The notes: generated by a model from the letters alone, not told the origin. 64,000 nt of DNA from Streptomyces sp. DH5 (GCF_020873915.1 NZ_JAHWGP010000018.1:1-64000), one strand, 5' to 3'; positions 34,725 to 43,494 are shown, counted from the first letter of the stretch. A program made the numbers and translations.

Positions 34725-35912
34725 ATGAGCCACCACTCCTCCTCCCCCTCCCACGGCCCCCAGGAGCCGCTCTTCGGACTCGACGAGCTGGCTCCGGGGC
34801 CCACGACCGGCCGGGAAGAACCCACCGCCCCCGCCTTCCGGGACTCCGCGCAGGCGCGGCGGCTCCTGGCGATCCGGGAGATCCACGCCGAACCGGCCGC
34901 CGCCGTCTCACCCCGCGGCCGGGAGATCCTGGCCCGGTTCCCCCAGGCCCGGCTGATCGAGGTGGCCTCCCACTGGCGCATCCCCGAACTGCACGGCAAC
35001 GAGGGAAGCGCGGACCGCTGGATGCGGATCAAACGCGAGACCCTCGTGCTGGGCGTGAAGAAGACCCTCACCACACGCCCCAACGGCCGCTCCGCCGACT
35101 GGATCGCCCCCGGCTCCTCCAACGGCTGCGCGCTGTCCTGCGTGTACTGCTACGTGCCCCGCCGCAAGGGCTTCGCCAATCCGATCACCCTCTTCACCAA
35201 CATCGACCGGATCATCGCCCACCTCGGACGCCATGTCGCCGCGCAGGGCCCCAAACCGGAACCCAACCAGTGCGACCCCGAGGCGTGGGTGTACGACATC
35301 GGGGAGAACGGAGACTGCTCCGTCGACGCCCTCGTCTGCGACAACACCGCCGACCTGGTGCGTGCCTTCCGCGACTGGCCCACCGCCAAGGCGTCCTTCG
35401 CGACGAAGTTCGTCAACCCCGACCTGCTGGACCTCGACCCGCGCGGCCGCACCCGCATCCGCTTCTCGGTGATGCCGACCGGGGAATCCCGCCTGCTGGA
35501 CCTGCGCACCAGCCCGGTCGACCGGCGGATCGCCGCCGCCGCGGACTTCCTCGACGCCGGCTACGAGGTGCACTTCAACCTGTCGCCCGTCGTCGTCCGT
35601 CCCGGCTGGCAGGAGGCCTGGGCGGAACTGCTGCGGCACATGGACGACGTACTGCCGCAGCGCGTCAAACGGCAGGCGCTGGCCGAAGTCATCATGCTCA
35701 CGCACAACGCGGACCTGCACGAGGTCAACCTCCGCTGGCACCCGCGCGGCGAGGACCTGCTGTGGCGGCCCGCCGAGCAGGAGACCAAACGCTCGCAGAA
35801 CGGCGCCCTCAATCTCCGCTACCGCGCGGACATCAAACGCCGCGCCCTCGCGGACCTGCGTGAACTCCTCTCCCGCCACGCGCCGTGGCTCGGGGTGCGC
35901 TACGCCTTCTGA
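34725..35912 (+). CDS. Spore photoproduct lyase family radical SAM protein
   Basis: A 395-residue iron-sulfur protein. The radical SAM cluster is Cys135-x3-Cys139-x2-Cys142 (CALSCVYC), followed by the family-specific YVPRRKGFANPITLF. Conserved segments VYDIGENGDCSVDAL, ATKFVN and RIRFSVMPTGESRLLDLRTS run through the TIM barrel. True SplB repairs the spore-DNA thymine dimer. Streptomyces spores are not endospores, so this family branch may repair a related UV lesion or act on another substrate. ATG 34725 is chosen; the upstream in-frame extension is not conserved. Confidence 0.85.
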   Translation: MSHHSSSPSHGPQEPLFGLDELAPGPTTGREEPTAPAFRDSAQARRLLAIREIHAEPAAAVSPRGREILARFPQARLIEVASHWRIPELHGNEGSADRWMRIKRETLVLGVKKTLTTRPNGRSADWIAPGSSNGCALSCVYCYVPRRKGFANPITLFTNIDRIIAHLGRHVAAQGPKPEPNQCDPEAWVYDIGENGDCSVDALVCDNTADLVRAFRDWPTAKASFATKFVNPDLLDLDPRGRTRIRFSVMPTGESRLLDLRTSPVDRRIAAAADFLDAGYEVHFNLSPVVVRPGWQEAWAELLRHMDDVLPQRVKRQALAEVIMLTHNADLHEVNLRWHPRGEDLLWRPAEQETKRSQNGALNLRYRADIKRRALADLRELLSRHAPWLGVRYAF

Positions 35913-35957
35913 CGGCCCGCCAGGACCCCTCGCAGGTCACCCCGAGATCACGTCAAT

Positions 35958-35976
35958 TAAGGGTAGGCTAACCTTG
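35958..35976. promoter_or_regulatory. IdeR/DmdR1-type iron box with overlapping -10
   Basis: TAAGGGTAGGCTAACCTTG matches the iron-box consensus TTAGGTTAGGCTAACCTAA at 15 of 19 positions, including the whole TAGGCTAACCT core. It ends five bases before the GTG of the ATPase gene. TAGGCT could serve as the -10, which would make the mRNA nearly leaderless. Confidence 0.8.
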
Positions 35977-35980
35977 GTCT

Positions 35981-36835
35981 GTGATTCCTGGTGAAGAGGC
36001 GGCCCCGGGCCCGCGTGGTCATGAACTGTCGGCCACCGATGTGACCGTCGCGTACGACGGCACGGACGTCGTGCACGACGCGGCGCTGACCCTGCGGCCC
36101 GGCGAAGTGACCGCCCTGGTGGGCCCGAACGGCAGTGGCAAGTCGACCCTGCTGCGCACGGTCGCCCGGCTGCAACGGCCCCGCAGCGCCGCTCTCACGC
36201 TCGACACCACCACCGACGCACTCGCTCTCAGCCCGCGGGAGTTCTCCCGCCGCGTCGCCCTGCTGCTCCAGGGACGCCCCACTCCCAGCGGACTGACCGT
36301 GCGCGACGTCGTCGAGTTCGGTCGCTATCCGCACCGCGGCCGGTGGGGCGGCACGGACCCCGGCGGGAACGCGGCCGTGGACCGGGCACTCGCCCTGACC
36401 GGCGTCTCGGAACTCGCCGGGCGCGGAGTCGAACACCTCTCCGGAGGTCAGCTCCAGCGCGTGTGGCTGGCCGGCTGCCTCGCCCAGGAGACCGGCGTCC
36501 TCCTCCTCGACGAACCCACCACCTACCTCGACCTGCGCTACCAGGTCGAACTCCTCGACCTCGTGCGCGACCTCGCGGAGGACCACGGCATCGCGGTCGG
36601 TGTCGTCCTGCACGACCTCGACCAGGCGGCGTCCGTCGCCGACCGGATCGTGCTGCTCGCCTCCGGCCGCGTCGTCGCCGAAGGACTGCCCGAGGAGGTC
36701 CTCACCCCGGAGCGCCTGACCGAGGTCTACGGCATCCGGATCGACGTCGACACCGACCCCCTGACCGGCCGGCTGCGCATCCGCGCCGTCGGCCGCCACC
36801 ACACCAGAAGTGAAAGGCTCCGTACCACCTCATGA
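35981..36835 (+). CDS. Iron-siderophore ABC transporter ATP-binding protein (FecE family)
   Basis: A 284-residue cytoplasmic ATPase of a ferric-siderophore importer. Walker A GPNGSGKST near residue 48, LLLQGRPTPSGLTVRDVVEFGR (family-typical region after the Q-loop), signature LSGGQLQR, and Walker B LLLDEPTTYLD are present. GTG 35981 lies directly after the iron box; no ribosome site precedes it, and the only nearby ATG (36020) is out of frame. The last codon overlaps the binding-protein ATG. Confidence 0.9.
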   Translation: MIPGEEAAPGPRGHELSATDVTVAYDGTDVVHDAALTLRPGEVTALVGPNGSGKSTLLRTVARLQRPRSAALTLDTTTDALALSPREFSRRVALLLQGRPTPSGLTVRDVVEFGRYPHRGRWGGTDPGGNAAVDRALALTGVSELAGRGVEHLSGGQLQRVWLAGCLAQETGVLLLDEPTTYLDLRYQVELLDLVRDLAEDHGIAVGVVLHDLDQAASVADRIVLLASGRVVAEGLPEEVLTPERLTEVYGIRIDVDTDPLTGRLRIRAVGRHHTRSERLRTTS

Positions 36836-37806
36836 GACGCCTCCTGCGCACCGCGCCCCTGGCCGCCGCCGCCCTCCTGCTCGCCGCCTGCGGAACCACC
36901 GAACCCGCCGCCGGCGACGCCAAGGAGTCCACCGAGGCGATCACCCTCACCGACGCCTCCGGCACCAAGGTCGAACTCGACGGCCCCGCCAAGAAGGTCG
37001 TCGGCACCGAGTGGAACGTGGTCGAGCACCTGGTCTCGCTGGGGGTCGACCCGGTCGGCGTGGCCGACGTCAAGGGTTACCAGGCCTGGGACTCCGCCGT
37101 CCCGCTCAAGAACGAGCCCAAGGACATCGGCACCCGCGGCGAACCCAGCATGGACACCATCGCCTCCCTCGAGCCCGACCTCATCGTCGCCACCAGCGAC
37201 CTCCAGCCGGCCGCGGCCGAGCAGCTCCGCAAGGTCGCCCCGGTCGTCACCGTGAAGTCCGCCGACGCCGCCGACCCGGTCGGGCAGATGCTGAAGAACC
37301 TCGACCTCATCGCCGAGGCCACCGGCACCACCGAGCGCGCCGCGACCCTCAAGAAGGACTTCGACGCCAAGCTCGCCGAGGGCAGGAAGGCCCTCGCCGA
37401 CGCCGGACTGAACGGCGCGGAGATCGCCTTCGCCGACGGCTATGTCACCTCCAACCAGGTCTCCGTCCGCCCCTACACCTCCGGTTCGCTCGTCGGCGGG
37501 GTCAACGAGCGTCTCGGGCTGAAGAACGCCTGGAAGCTGAAGGGCGACGAGGCCTACGGCCTGGCAGCCACCGACGTGGAGGGCCTGACCGGCCTCGGCA
37601 AGGTGCGGTTCGTCTACATCGGCAACGAGGGCGACGCCAGCAGCGACCCCTTCGGCAAGGAACTCGCCGGCAACTCCGTGTGGAAGTCCCTGCCGTTCGT
37701 GAAGTCCGGTGACGTGCACCGGCTGTCCGACGGCATCTGGATGTTCGGCGGCACCGGCTCGATGGAGGCGTACACCGACGCCCTCGTCGCCTCACTGACG
37801 AAGTAG
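36832..37806 (+). CDS. Iron-siderophore-binding lipoprotein (FecB/FhuD family)
   Basis: A 324-residue receptor. The signal peptide ends in the lipobox LLAAC, so it is membrane-anchored outside the cell. The mature protein has the class III binding fold with a backbone helix: TEWNVVEHLVSLGVDPVGVADV, EPDLIVATSDL and the C-terminal IWMFGGTGSMEAYTDAL. It delivers a ferric siderophore to the fused permease downstream. Four-base overlap with the ATPase gene. Which siderophore is bound cannot be read. Confidence 0.9.
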   Translation: MRRLLRTAPLAAAALLLAACGTTEPAAGDAKESTEAITLTDASGTKVELDGPAKKVVGTEWNVVEHLVSLGVDPVGVADVKGYQAWDSAVPLKNEPKDIGTRGEPSMDTIASLEPDLIVATSDLQPAAAEQLRKVAPVVTVKSADAADPVGQMLKNLDLIAEATGTTERAATLKKDFDAKLAEGRKALADAGLNGAEIAFADGYVTSNQVSVRPYTSGSLVGGVNERLGLKNAWKLKGDEAYGLAATDVEGLTGLGKVRFVYIGNEGDASSDPFGKELAGNSVWKSLPFVKSGDVHRLSDGIWMFGGTGSMEAYTDALVASLTK

Positions 37807-37810
37807 CGCG

Positions 37811-39877
37811 ATGGCCGTCACCGCCACCCCTCCCACCGCCCGTCCGGCGACGGCGTCGTCCCGGACGGGCGCGGCCGCGGTGACGACCGCGCTCGTGCTC
37901 CTGGTCGCCGCGCTCGCCGTCGTCGACGTCACCCAGGGCACGGCCGCGGTCGGCCCGGCCGAGGTCCTCAAGGCCCTCACCGGCCGGGCCGACCCGGCCG
38001 ACGCGTCCGTCGTCATCGCCTCGCGGCTGCCCAGGATGACCGCCGGGCTCCTCGTCGGCGCGGCCCTCGGCATGGCCGGCGTCGCCCTGCAGGCCGTCAG
38101 CCGCAACGTCCTGGCCTCACCGGACACCCTCGCCGTCAACGCCGGCTCCTACCTCGCCCTCGGCATCGCAGCCGTCACCGGCGTGTCGCTGCCGCTGGTC
38201 GCCTCCTCCGGCATCGCCTTCGCCGGCGGGCTCGCGGCGGCCGCCGTCGTCCTCGGACTGTCGGGCCTCGGCGCGGGCACCGTACGCCTCGTCCTCGCCG
38301 GGACAGCGCTCGCTCTCGGACTGACCGCCGTGACCGAAGGGCTGCTCCTGCTGTTCCCGGAGGAGACCGAGGGCCTCTACCAGTGGAACCAGGGCAGCAT
38401 CGGCCAGAACGGCTTCGACGGCGTCCTGCGGATGCTGCCCGTCGCCGTGGCCGGGTTCGCCGGACTGATGCTCATCGCCCGCCGGGTCGACGCCCTGGCC
38501 CTCGGTGACGACACCGCCCGCGGGCTCGGCGTCCCGGTGCGGGCCACCCGGACCACCGCCGTGGTGCTCGCCACGCTGCTCTCCGCGGCGGCCGTCACCC
38601 TCGCCGGACCCATCGGCTTCGTCGGCCTGTGCGCCCCGGCCCTCGTCCGCCCGCTCGCCCGCCGGGTCCGGGGAATCACCAAGCTGCGGACCGGGGTGCC
38701 GCTCGCGGGCCTGGTCGGCGCCGCGCTGGTCCTCGGGGCGGACGTGCTGCTGCGCGCGCTCATCGACTCCGACACCGCGGTGGCCGTCCCGACCGGAGTG
38801 GTCACCAGCCTCGTCGGCGCGGTGTTCCTGGTCGTGATGGCGGCCCGGCTCCGCGACGGCGCCCAAGCCGCCGCGCCGGACCGGCTGCGCATCCGCAGCC
38901 GCGCCGTGTTCGTCACCACCCTCACCGTGCTCTCGCTCGCCCTGGTCGGCATCACCGTCGCCGCCGTCCTCGTCGGCGACAGCAAGCTGCTGCTCGGCGA
39001 CGTGGCCAACTGGCTGCAGGGCAGGGCGGGCCGCACCGTCTCCTTCGTCCTGGAGACCCGCATCCCCCGGGTGTTCGCCGCGCTCCTCGCCGGTGCCGCG
39101 CTCGCGCTGGCCGGCACCCTGGTGCAGGCCGTCACCCGCAACCCGCTGGCGGAACCCGCCGTCCTGGGAGTGTCCGGCGGCGGCGCGCTCGGCGCCGTGA
39201 TCCTCGTCACCGGCGTCCCCGTCGCCGGCGCGTGGGGCATCGCGGGGGCCGCCTTCGCGGGATCCGCCGTCACCGCGGTCGTGGTGTTCGGCCTCGCCGC
39301 GCGCGGAGGCTTCCAGCAGAACCGGCTGGTGCTCGTCGGTGTCGGTGCGGCGGCCGGTACGACGGCCCTGATCAGCCTGCTGATCGTGCTCACCGACCCG
39401 TTCAACGCCACCAAGGCCCTCACCTGGCTCTCCGGTTCCACCTACGGCCGGACCCTCCCCGACGTCCTGCCGCTGGCCGGGGTGCTCGTCGCCGCCGTCG
39501 TGGTGGCCGGCGTGAGGCACCGGGAGCTCGACCTCGTCTCCCTCGACGAGGACACCCCCCGGCTCCTCGGACTCGACCTGACGCGGGGCAGGCTGGGCTT
39601 CCTGGTGGTCAGCGTGCTGCTCACCGCCACCGCCGTGGCCGCGGCCGGCACCATCGGCTTCGTCGGCCTGGTCGCCCCGCACGCGGCACGCGCCCTCGTC
39701 GGACGACGGCACACCCGGGTCCTCCCGGTCGCGCTGCTGCTGGGCGCCGTACTGGTGTGCACGGCGGACCTGCTGGGCCGCACCGTCATCGCGCCGGCCC
39801 AGCTGGGCGCCGGCCTCATGACGGCCGTGATCGGAACCCCGTACTTCCTGTACGTGCTGGTCCGCAGCCGCCGCTGA
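37811..39877 (+). CDS. Fused iron-siderophore ABC permease (two FecCD domains)
   Basis: A 688-residue membrane protein made of two tandem FecCD permeases, about 20 transmembrane helices, like FhuB. Domain 1 contains RLPRMTAGLLVGAALGMAG and TIGFVG-like GPIGFVGLCAPALVR; domain 2 repeats the pattern with RIPRVFAALLAGAALALAG and TIGFVGLVAPHAARALVG. The junction is near residue 355. Together with the ATPase and lipoprotein it forms a complete importer. It starts four bases after the lipoprotein stop. Confidence 0.92.
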   Translation: MAVTATPPTARPATASSRTGAAAVTTALVLLVAALAVVDVTQGTAAVGPAEVLKALTGRADPADASVVIASRLPRMTAGLLVGAALGMAGVALQAVSRNVLASPDTLAVNAGSYLALGIAAVTGVSLPLVASSGIAFAGGLAAAAVVLGLSGLGAGTVRLVLAGTALALGLTAVTEGLLLLFPEETEGLYQWNQGSIGQNGFDGVLRMLPVAVAGFAGLMLIARRVDALALGDDTARGLGVPVRATRTTAVVLATLLSAAAVTLAGPIGFVGLCAPALVRPLARRVRGITKLRTGVPLAGLVGAALVLGADVLLRALIDSDTAVAVPTGVVTSLVGAVFLVVMAARLRDGAQAAAPDRLRIRSRAVFVTTLTVLSLALVGITVAAVLVGDSKLLLGDVANWLQGRAGRTVSFVLETRIPRVFAALLAGAALALAGTLVQAVTRNPLAEPAVLGVSGGGALGAVILVTGVPVAGAWGIAGAAFAGSAVTAVVVFGLAARGGFQQNRLVLVGVGAAAGTTALISLLIVLTDPFNATKALTWLSGSTYGRTLPDVLPLAGVLVAAVVVAGVRHRELDLVSLDEDTPRLLGLDLTRGRLGFLVVSVLLTATAVAAAGTIGFVGLVAPHAARALVGRRHTRVLPVALLLGAVLVCTADLLGRTVIAPAQLGAGLMTAVIGTPYFLYVLVRSRR

Positions 39878-40330
39878 CGGACCGTCCCGACCAGCCGCGG
39901 GCCCCGCCGTGAGAGCCACCGCCGCTCCGCCGCGGGGCCCGCGGCGTTCCCTCGGAGGACACACACCGGTGCGCCCCGGCGCCCTGCCCCGCCGACCCCT
40001 GGAGCAGCCTGGGGGAGACCTCCCGTTGTACGGGCCCGAACGCCCCGTGCTACTGTCGATCCCGGTTGTAGTCGCGGTGATCGTCGCGGTCGCGGTGATC
40101 GAAAAGCCACAGGCCGGAAAGACCGCCCGTGCGCCATACCGACGTCTACGTCGCAGTCGGGGCCGGCACCAGAAGGTGCGGGTTCCGGTTCGCTTTTCAG
40201 GGGTCTCGTCTCATGAACCGGGCGGAACAGCCGACGTGACCACTTCGATCCGGCTCGTTCTTGCAATTCCCTGCGTTGTTCCACTGCGGCGGACATTCCT
40301 TGAGACGTGCCACATCAGGGAAGGTTCCAC
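39878..40330. other. Terminator and long leader region before the DEAD-box helicase
   Basis: After the permease terminator (39895-39944) the region holds a possible promoter near 40025-40055 (TTGTAC...TACTGT, 19-base spacing). A direct repeat of GTCGCGGTGATCG lies around 40070-40100, and a small GCACC-AGAA-GGTGC hairpin at 40166-40179. The remaining ~150 bases are unusually A/T-rich for this genome. This could be a 200-300 base regulated leader of the helicase gene. No gene is supported. Confidence 0.45.
39895..39944 (+). terminator. Terminator of the iron-siderophore operon
   Basis: A perfect 13-bp stem, CCGCGGGCCCCGC 39895-39907 with GCGGGGCCCGCGG 39932-39944, and a 24-base loop. Confidence 0.7.
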
Positions 40331-41992
40331 TTGACCCAGGCTCGTGCGAACAATCGAACGACCCGCGCCCGCTCCGGCGGACAGGGATTCACCAAGGGAG
40401 GCCGCCGCACGGGAGCCGCGGCCGACCGCGTCGTCGCGCAGCGGCGCCCCAAGGGCTCCGGCGGCCGGCGCACCCCGGCGACGGGCGAGTTCGCCCTCCC
40501 GGTGACGACCACCCCCGCGCTCCCCGCAGTGGACACCTTCGCCGAACTCGCCCTGCCGGGCGAGATCCTGGCCACCCTCGGCCAGGAGGGTGTGACGCTG
40601 CCGTTCCCCATCCAGGCGGCCACGCTGCCGAACTCCCTGGCCGGCCGGGACGTACTCGGCCGCGGCCGCACGGGTTCGGGCAAGACCCTCGCCTTCGGCC
40701 TGGCGCTGCTGGCCCGTACGGCGGGCCGGCGCGCCGAACCCCGCACGCCGCTCGCCCTGGTCCTCGTCCCCACCCGCGAACTGGCCGGACAGGTCACCGA
40801 CGCGCTGACGCCCTACGCCCGCTCGGTGCGGCTCCGGCTGGCCACCGTGGTCGGCGGGCTGTCGATCGGCAAGCAGGCGTCCGCGCTGAGGGCCGGCGCC
40901 GAGGTCGTCGTGGCGACGCCCGGGCGGCTCAAGGACCTGATCGAGCGCGGGGACTGCGTCCTCGACGAAGTCGGCATCACCGTCCTCGACGAGGCCGACC
41001 AGATGGCCGACATGGGCTTCCTGCCGCAGGTCACCAGGCTCCTCGACCAGGTGCGTGCCGACGGCCAGCGGATGCTCTTCTCGGCCACCCTCGACCGCAA
41101 CGTCGACCAGCTGGTACGGCGTTACCTGACCGACCCGGTGGTCCACTCTGTGGACCCGTCCGCGGGCGCGGTCACCACGATGGAACACCACGTCCTCCAC
41201 GTCGACGACACGGACAAGCGCCGGACGACGACCGAGATCGCGGCGCGCGACGGCCGGGTGATCATGTTCCTTGACACCAAGCACGCGGTGGACCGGCTCA
41301 CCAAGCATCTGTTGAACAACGGCGTGCGCGCGGCCGCACTGCACGGCGGGAAGTCCCAGCCCCAGCGCACCCGGACCCTGACCCAGTTCAAGGACGGACA
41401 GGTGACGGTGCTGGTGGCGACGAACGTCGCGGCGCGGGGCATCCACGTCGACAACCTCGACCTGGTCGTCAACGTCGACCCGCCGAGCGACCCCAAGGAC
41501 TACCTGCACCGTGGCGGACGCACCGCCCGCGCCGGGGAGTCCGGCAGCGTCATCACCCTGGTGACCCGCGACCAGCGGCGCGAGTTCAGCCGGCTGATGA
41601 CCCAGGCCGGCATCACACCGAGCATCACCGAGGTGCGGTCGGGCGACGCGGAACTGAGCCGCATCACCGGCGCCCAGGCCCCCTCCGGTGTTCCCGTCGT
41701 CATCGCCGCGCCGGTCGTGGAGCGGCCCCGCCGTGCCGCGGCCTCCTCGTCCCGCAGCCGCCGGGGCGGGCGTACCGCCCAGGGCCGCTCCGGGCAGGGC
41801 CGCAACACGCAGGCCCGCACGGCCGAGGGCCGCACGGCCGAGGAACGCCCGGCACAGGGCCGCAGAACACAGGCCGGCCGTACGGCACAGGACCGCCAGG
41901 AGCAGGGCCGCAACAACACCTCCGGGCGGCGCACCGGTGAGGCACCCCGCCGCAAGCCGCGGACGAAGCCGTCCGGGGAGCGCGCGGCCTAG
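40331..41992 (+). CDS. DEAD-box RNA helicase (RhlE/DeaD type)
   Basis: A 553-residue RNA helicase. Motif Q region (FAELALPGEILATL...LPFPIQAATLPNSL), motif I GRGRTGSGKT, Ia PTRELAGQ, II VLDEADQMADMGF, III SAT and VI HRGGRTARAG are present. The C-terminal ~80 residues are an Arg/Gln/Gly-rich repetitive tail (TAQGRSGQGRNTQARTAEGR) likely to bind RNA. The start is TTG 40331 with GGGAAGG eight bases upstream; an in-frame ATG eight codons earlier lacks a ribosome site. A long A/T-rich leader suggests cold or growth-phase control. Confidence 0.9.
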   Translation: MTQARANNRTTRARSGGQGFTKGGRRTGAAADRVVAQRRPKGSGGRRTPATGEFALPVTTTPALPAVDTFAELALPGEILATLGQEGVTLPFPIQAATLPNSLAGRDVLGRGRTGSGKTLAFGLALLARTAGRRAEPRTPLALVLVPTRELAGQVTDALTPYARSVRLRLATVVGGLSIGKQASALRAGAEVVVATPGRLKDLIERGDCVLDEVGITVLDEADQMADMGFLPQVTRLLDQVRADGQRMLFSATLDRNVDQLVRRYLTDPVVHSVDPSAGAVTTMEHHVLHVDDTDKRRTTTEIAARDGRVIMFLDTKHAVDRLTKHLLNNGVRAAALHGGKSQPQRTRTLTQFKDGQVTVLVATNVAARGIHVDNLDLVVNVDPPSDPKDYLHRGGRTARAGESGSVITLVTRDQRREFSRLMTQAGITPSITEVRSGDAELSRITGAQAPSGVPVVIAAPVVERPRRAAASSSRSRRGGRTAQGRSGQGRNTQARTAEGRTAEERPAQGRRTQAGRTAQDRQEQGRNNTSGRRTGEAPRRKPRTKPSGERAA

Positions 41993-42034
41993 CACGGCAC
42001 CGCGTCCCACGTCGTCATGACGACAAGGCGACAT

Positions 42035-42072
42035 GGCGACATGGCGGTACGGCCCCCGCTCGTCATGTCGCC
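42035..42072 (+). terminator. Hairpin after the DEAD-box gene
   Basis: GGCGACATG 42035-42043 pairs with CATGTCGCC 42064-42072. A second copy of GGCGACATG at 42027 could pair alternatively. Just upstream lies the 14-bp palindrome GTCGTCATGACGAC (42011-42024). Confidence 0.5.
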
Positions 42073-42145
42073 CCGCCGTCTCCAGCCCGCCGCCGGCCCC
42101 GTCCACCCGGGGCCGGCCCGCTCCCTTCTCCCCATGTGAGGCACC

Positions 42146-42517
42146 ATGCGCTGTGTCATCGCCCGCTACCCGTTCGACCTGACCAAGGCCGGCGTCCTGG
42201 AATCGATGAAGGGCGTCACCCCCGAACCGGTCACGGGGGAGTCCGTGACCGTCGGTCGCCGCCGCTACCCCGTCAAGCAGGTGGGACAGGTCATCACCCG
42301 GCAGGACCGCCGCGACTTCACCAGCGGCGAGGTCGTCCGGGCCCTGACCCGCCTCGGCTTCACCTGCCATCCGCACCCCGAGGCCGCGCCGCCCGCGCCC
42401 GCCCTCTCCCCGCTCGAAGCCGCGTCGGAAATGCTCGGCAGCCCGGTCGACCAGGTCACCCCGGTCGACCAGGTCACCCCGGTCGACCAGGCCGGCGCGA
42501 CCGTCCCGCTGGCCTGA
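42146..42517 (+). CDS. Small conserved-looking protein downstream of the DEAD-box helicase
   Basis: A 123-residue soluble protein. The first ~75 residues are globular and basic (RCVIARYPFDLTKAGVLESMKG, VGRRRYPVKQVGQVITRQDRRDFTSGEVVRALTRLGF). The tail is low-complexity and contains a six-residue repeat PVDQVT encoded by an 18-bp DNA tandem repeat. I do not recognise a characterised family, but the basic domain resembles proteins found next to RNA helicases in Streptomyces, as far as I recall. It may be an RNA-binding partner of the helicase; this is inference. Confidence 0.7.
   Translation: MRCVIARYPFDLTKAGVLESMKGVTPEPVTGESVTVGRRRYPVKQVGQVITRQDRRDFTSGEVVRALTRLGFTCHPHPEAAPPAPALSPLEAASEMLGSPVDQVTPVDQVTPVDQAGATVPLA
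42443..42491 (+). repeat. 18-bp in-frame tandem repeat
   Basis: CCGGTCGACCAGGTCACC occurs at 42443 and 42461, with a partial third at 42479. It encodes PVDQVT repeats in the preceding protein's tail and brings three SalI (GTCGAC) sites. Confidence 0.85.
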
Positions 42518-42665
42518 AGCACGCCACGGGCGCTCGCCGGACCCACCCGTCGGCAGCCGCCCAAGGGTCCACGGGCCGGCGTCCTCCCATGAACGCTTCC
42601 CCGCGCTCCCCCCGCCGCCCCCACGCACCACCACCGGACGGTGACCGGGCGACGGGGGACGCGGC

Positions 42666-43433
42666 ATGACCCCGGTGGAGATGCTCGGTGTCCTCGCGGC
42701 CGGAGTCGGCGCCGGCGCCCTGAACGCGGTCGTCGGCTCGGGGACCCTTGTCACCTTCCCCGTGTTGCTCGCCACCGGCCTGTCACCTCTCACCGCCACC
42801 GTCTCCAACGCCCTCGGGCTCATTCCCGGCGCCGTCAGCGGAGCCGTCGGCTACCGGCGGGAGCTCGCCGGCCAGGCCCGTCGCGTCCGCAGGCTCGGCA
42901 TCGGCTCGGCCCTGGGCGGCATCGTGGGGGCGACCCTCCTGCTGGCCCTGCCCGCGAAGGCGTTCGAAACGATCGTCCCGACCCTCGTCGGGCTCGCTCT
43001 CGTCCTCGTCGTCCTCCAGCCCCTCATCGGCGAGAAGGTGCGGGAGCGGCGCCGGCCGCAGGGAGGGCCGGCCCGGCCCGACGGCGGATGGCCGCTCTTC
43101 ACCGGCCTCACCCTGGCCAGCGTCTACGGCGGCTACTTCGCCGCCGCACAGGGCATCGTCTACATCTCCCTCATGGGCCTGCTCCTCGACGAGCCCCTGC
43201 AACGCCTCAACGCCGTCAAGAACGTGCTCGTCGCGATCGTCAACACCGTGGCCGCGGCCTTCTTCCTCTTCGTCGCCGACTTCGACTGGACGGCCGTCGC
43301 GCTCATCGCAGCCGGCTCCGCCCTGGGTGGCCGGCTCGGCGCGGCGACCGGTCGCAGGGTCAGCCCCGCGGTGCTGCGCGCCGTCATCGTCGTCATCGGC
43401 ACGGTCGCTCTCGTGCAGTTGCTGCTCCGCTGA
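42666..43433 (+). CDS. TauE/SafE family sulfite or organosulfonate exporter-like permease
   Basis: A 255-residue protein with seven or eight hydrophobic segments. The tandem half-repeats of the family are visible: GAGALNAVVGSGTLVTFPVLLATGL with the following TVSNALGLIPGAVSG, and VYGGYFAAAQGIVYISLMGLLL with LNAVKNVLVAIVNTVAA. The family moves sulfite, sulfoacetate or other small anions; no sulfur-metabolism gene is adjacent, so substrate is open. A small gap separates it from the preceding gene; co-transcription is possible. Confidence 0.87.
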   Translation: MTPVEMLGVLAAGVGAGALNAVVGSGTLVTFPVLLATGLSPLTATVSNALGLIPGAVSGAVGYRRELAGQARRVRRLGIGSALGGIVGATLLLALPAKAFETIVPTLVGLALVLVVLQPLIGEKVRERRRPQGGPARPDGGWPLFTGLTLASVYGGYFAAAQGIVYISLMGLLLDEPLQRLNAVKNVLVAIVNTVAAAFFLFVADFDWTAVALIAAGSALGGRLGAATGRRVSPAVLRAVIVVIGTVALVQLLLR

Positions 43434-43494
43434 AACGGGTGGCGAGCACGCTTGTCGTGCACCTTGCAATCCAAGGCGGGCTCTGGTTCCGTCG

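Noticed and set aside
38117-39964. Long minus-strand frame opposite the fused permease
   Set aside because: A shadow of the permease codons, extremely rich in Gly/Asp/Glu/Gln with no domain signature.
39909-40334. Small membrane protein (hydrophobic VVVAVIVAVAVI stretch)
   Set aside because: The stretch comes from the direct DNA repeat of GTCGCGGTGATCG; the rest is arginine/proline-rich and it has no ribosome site.
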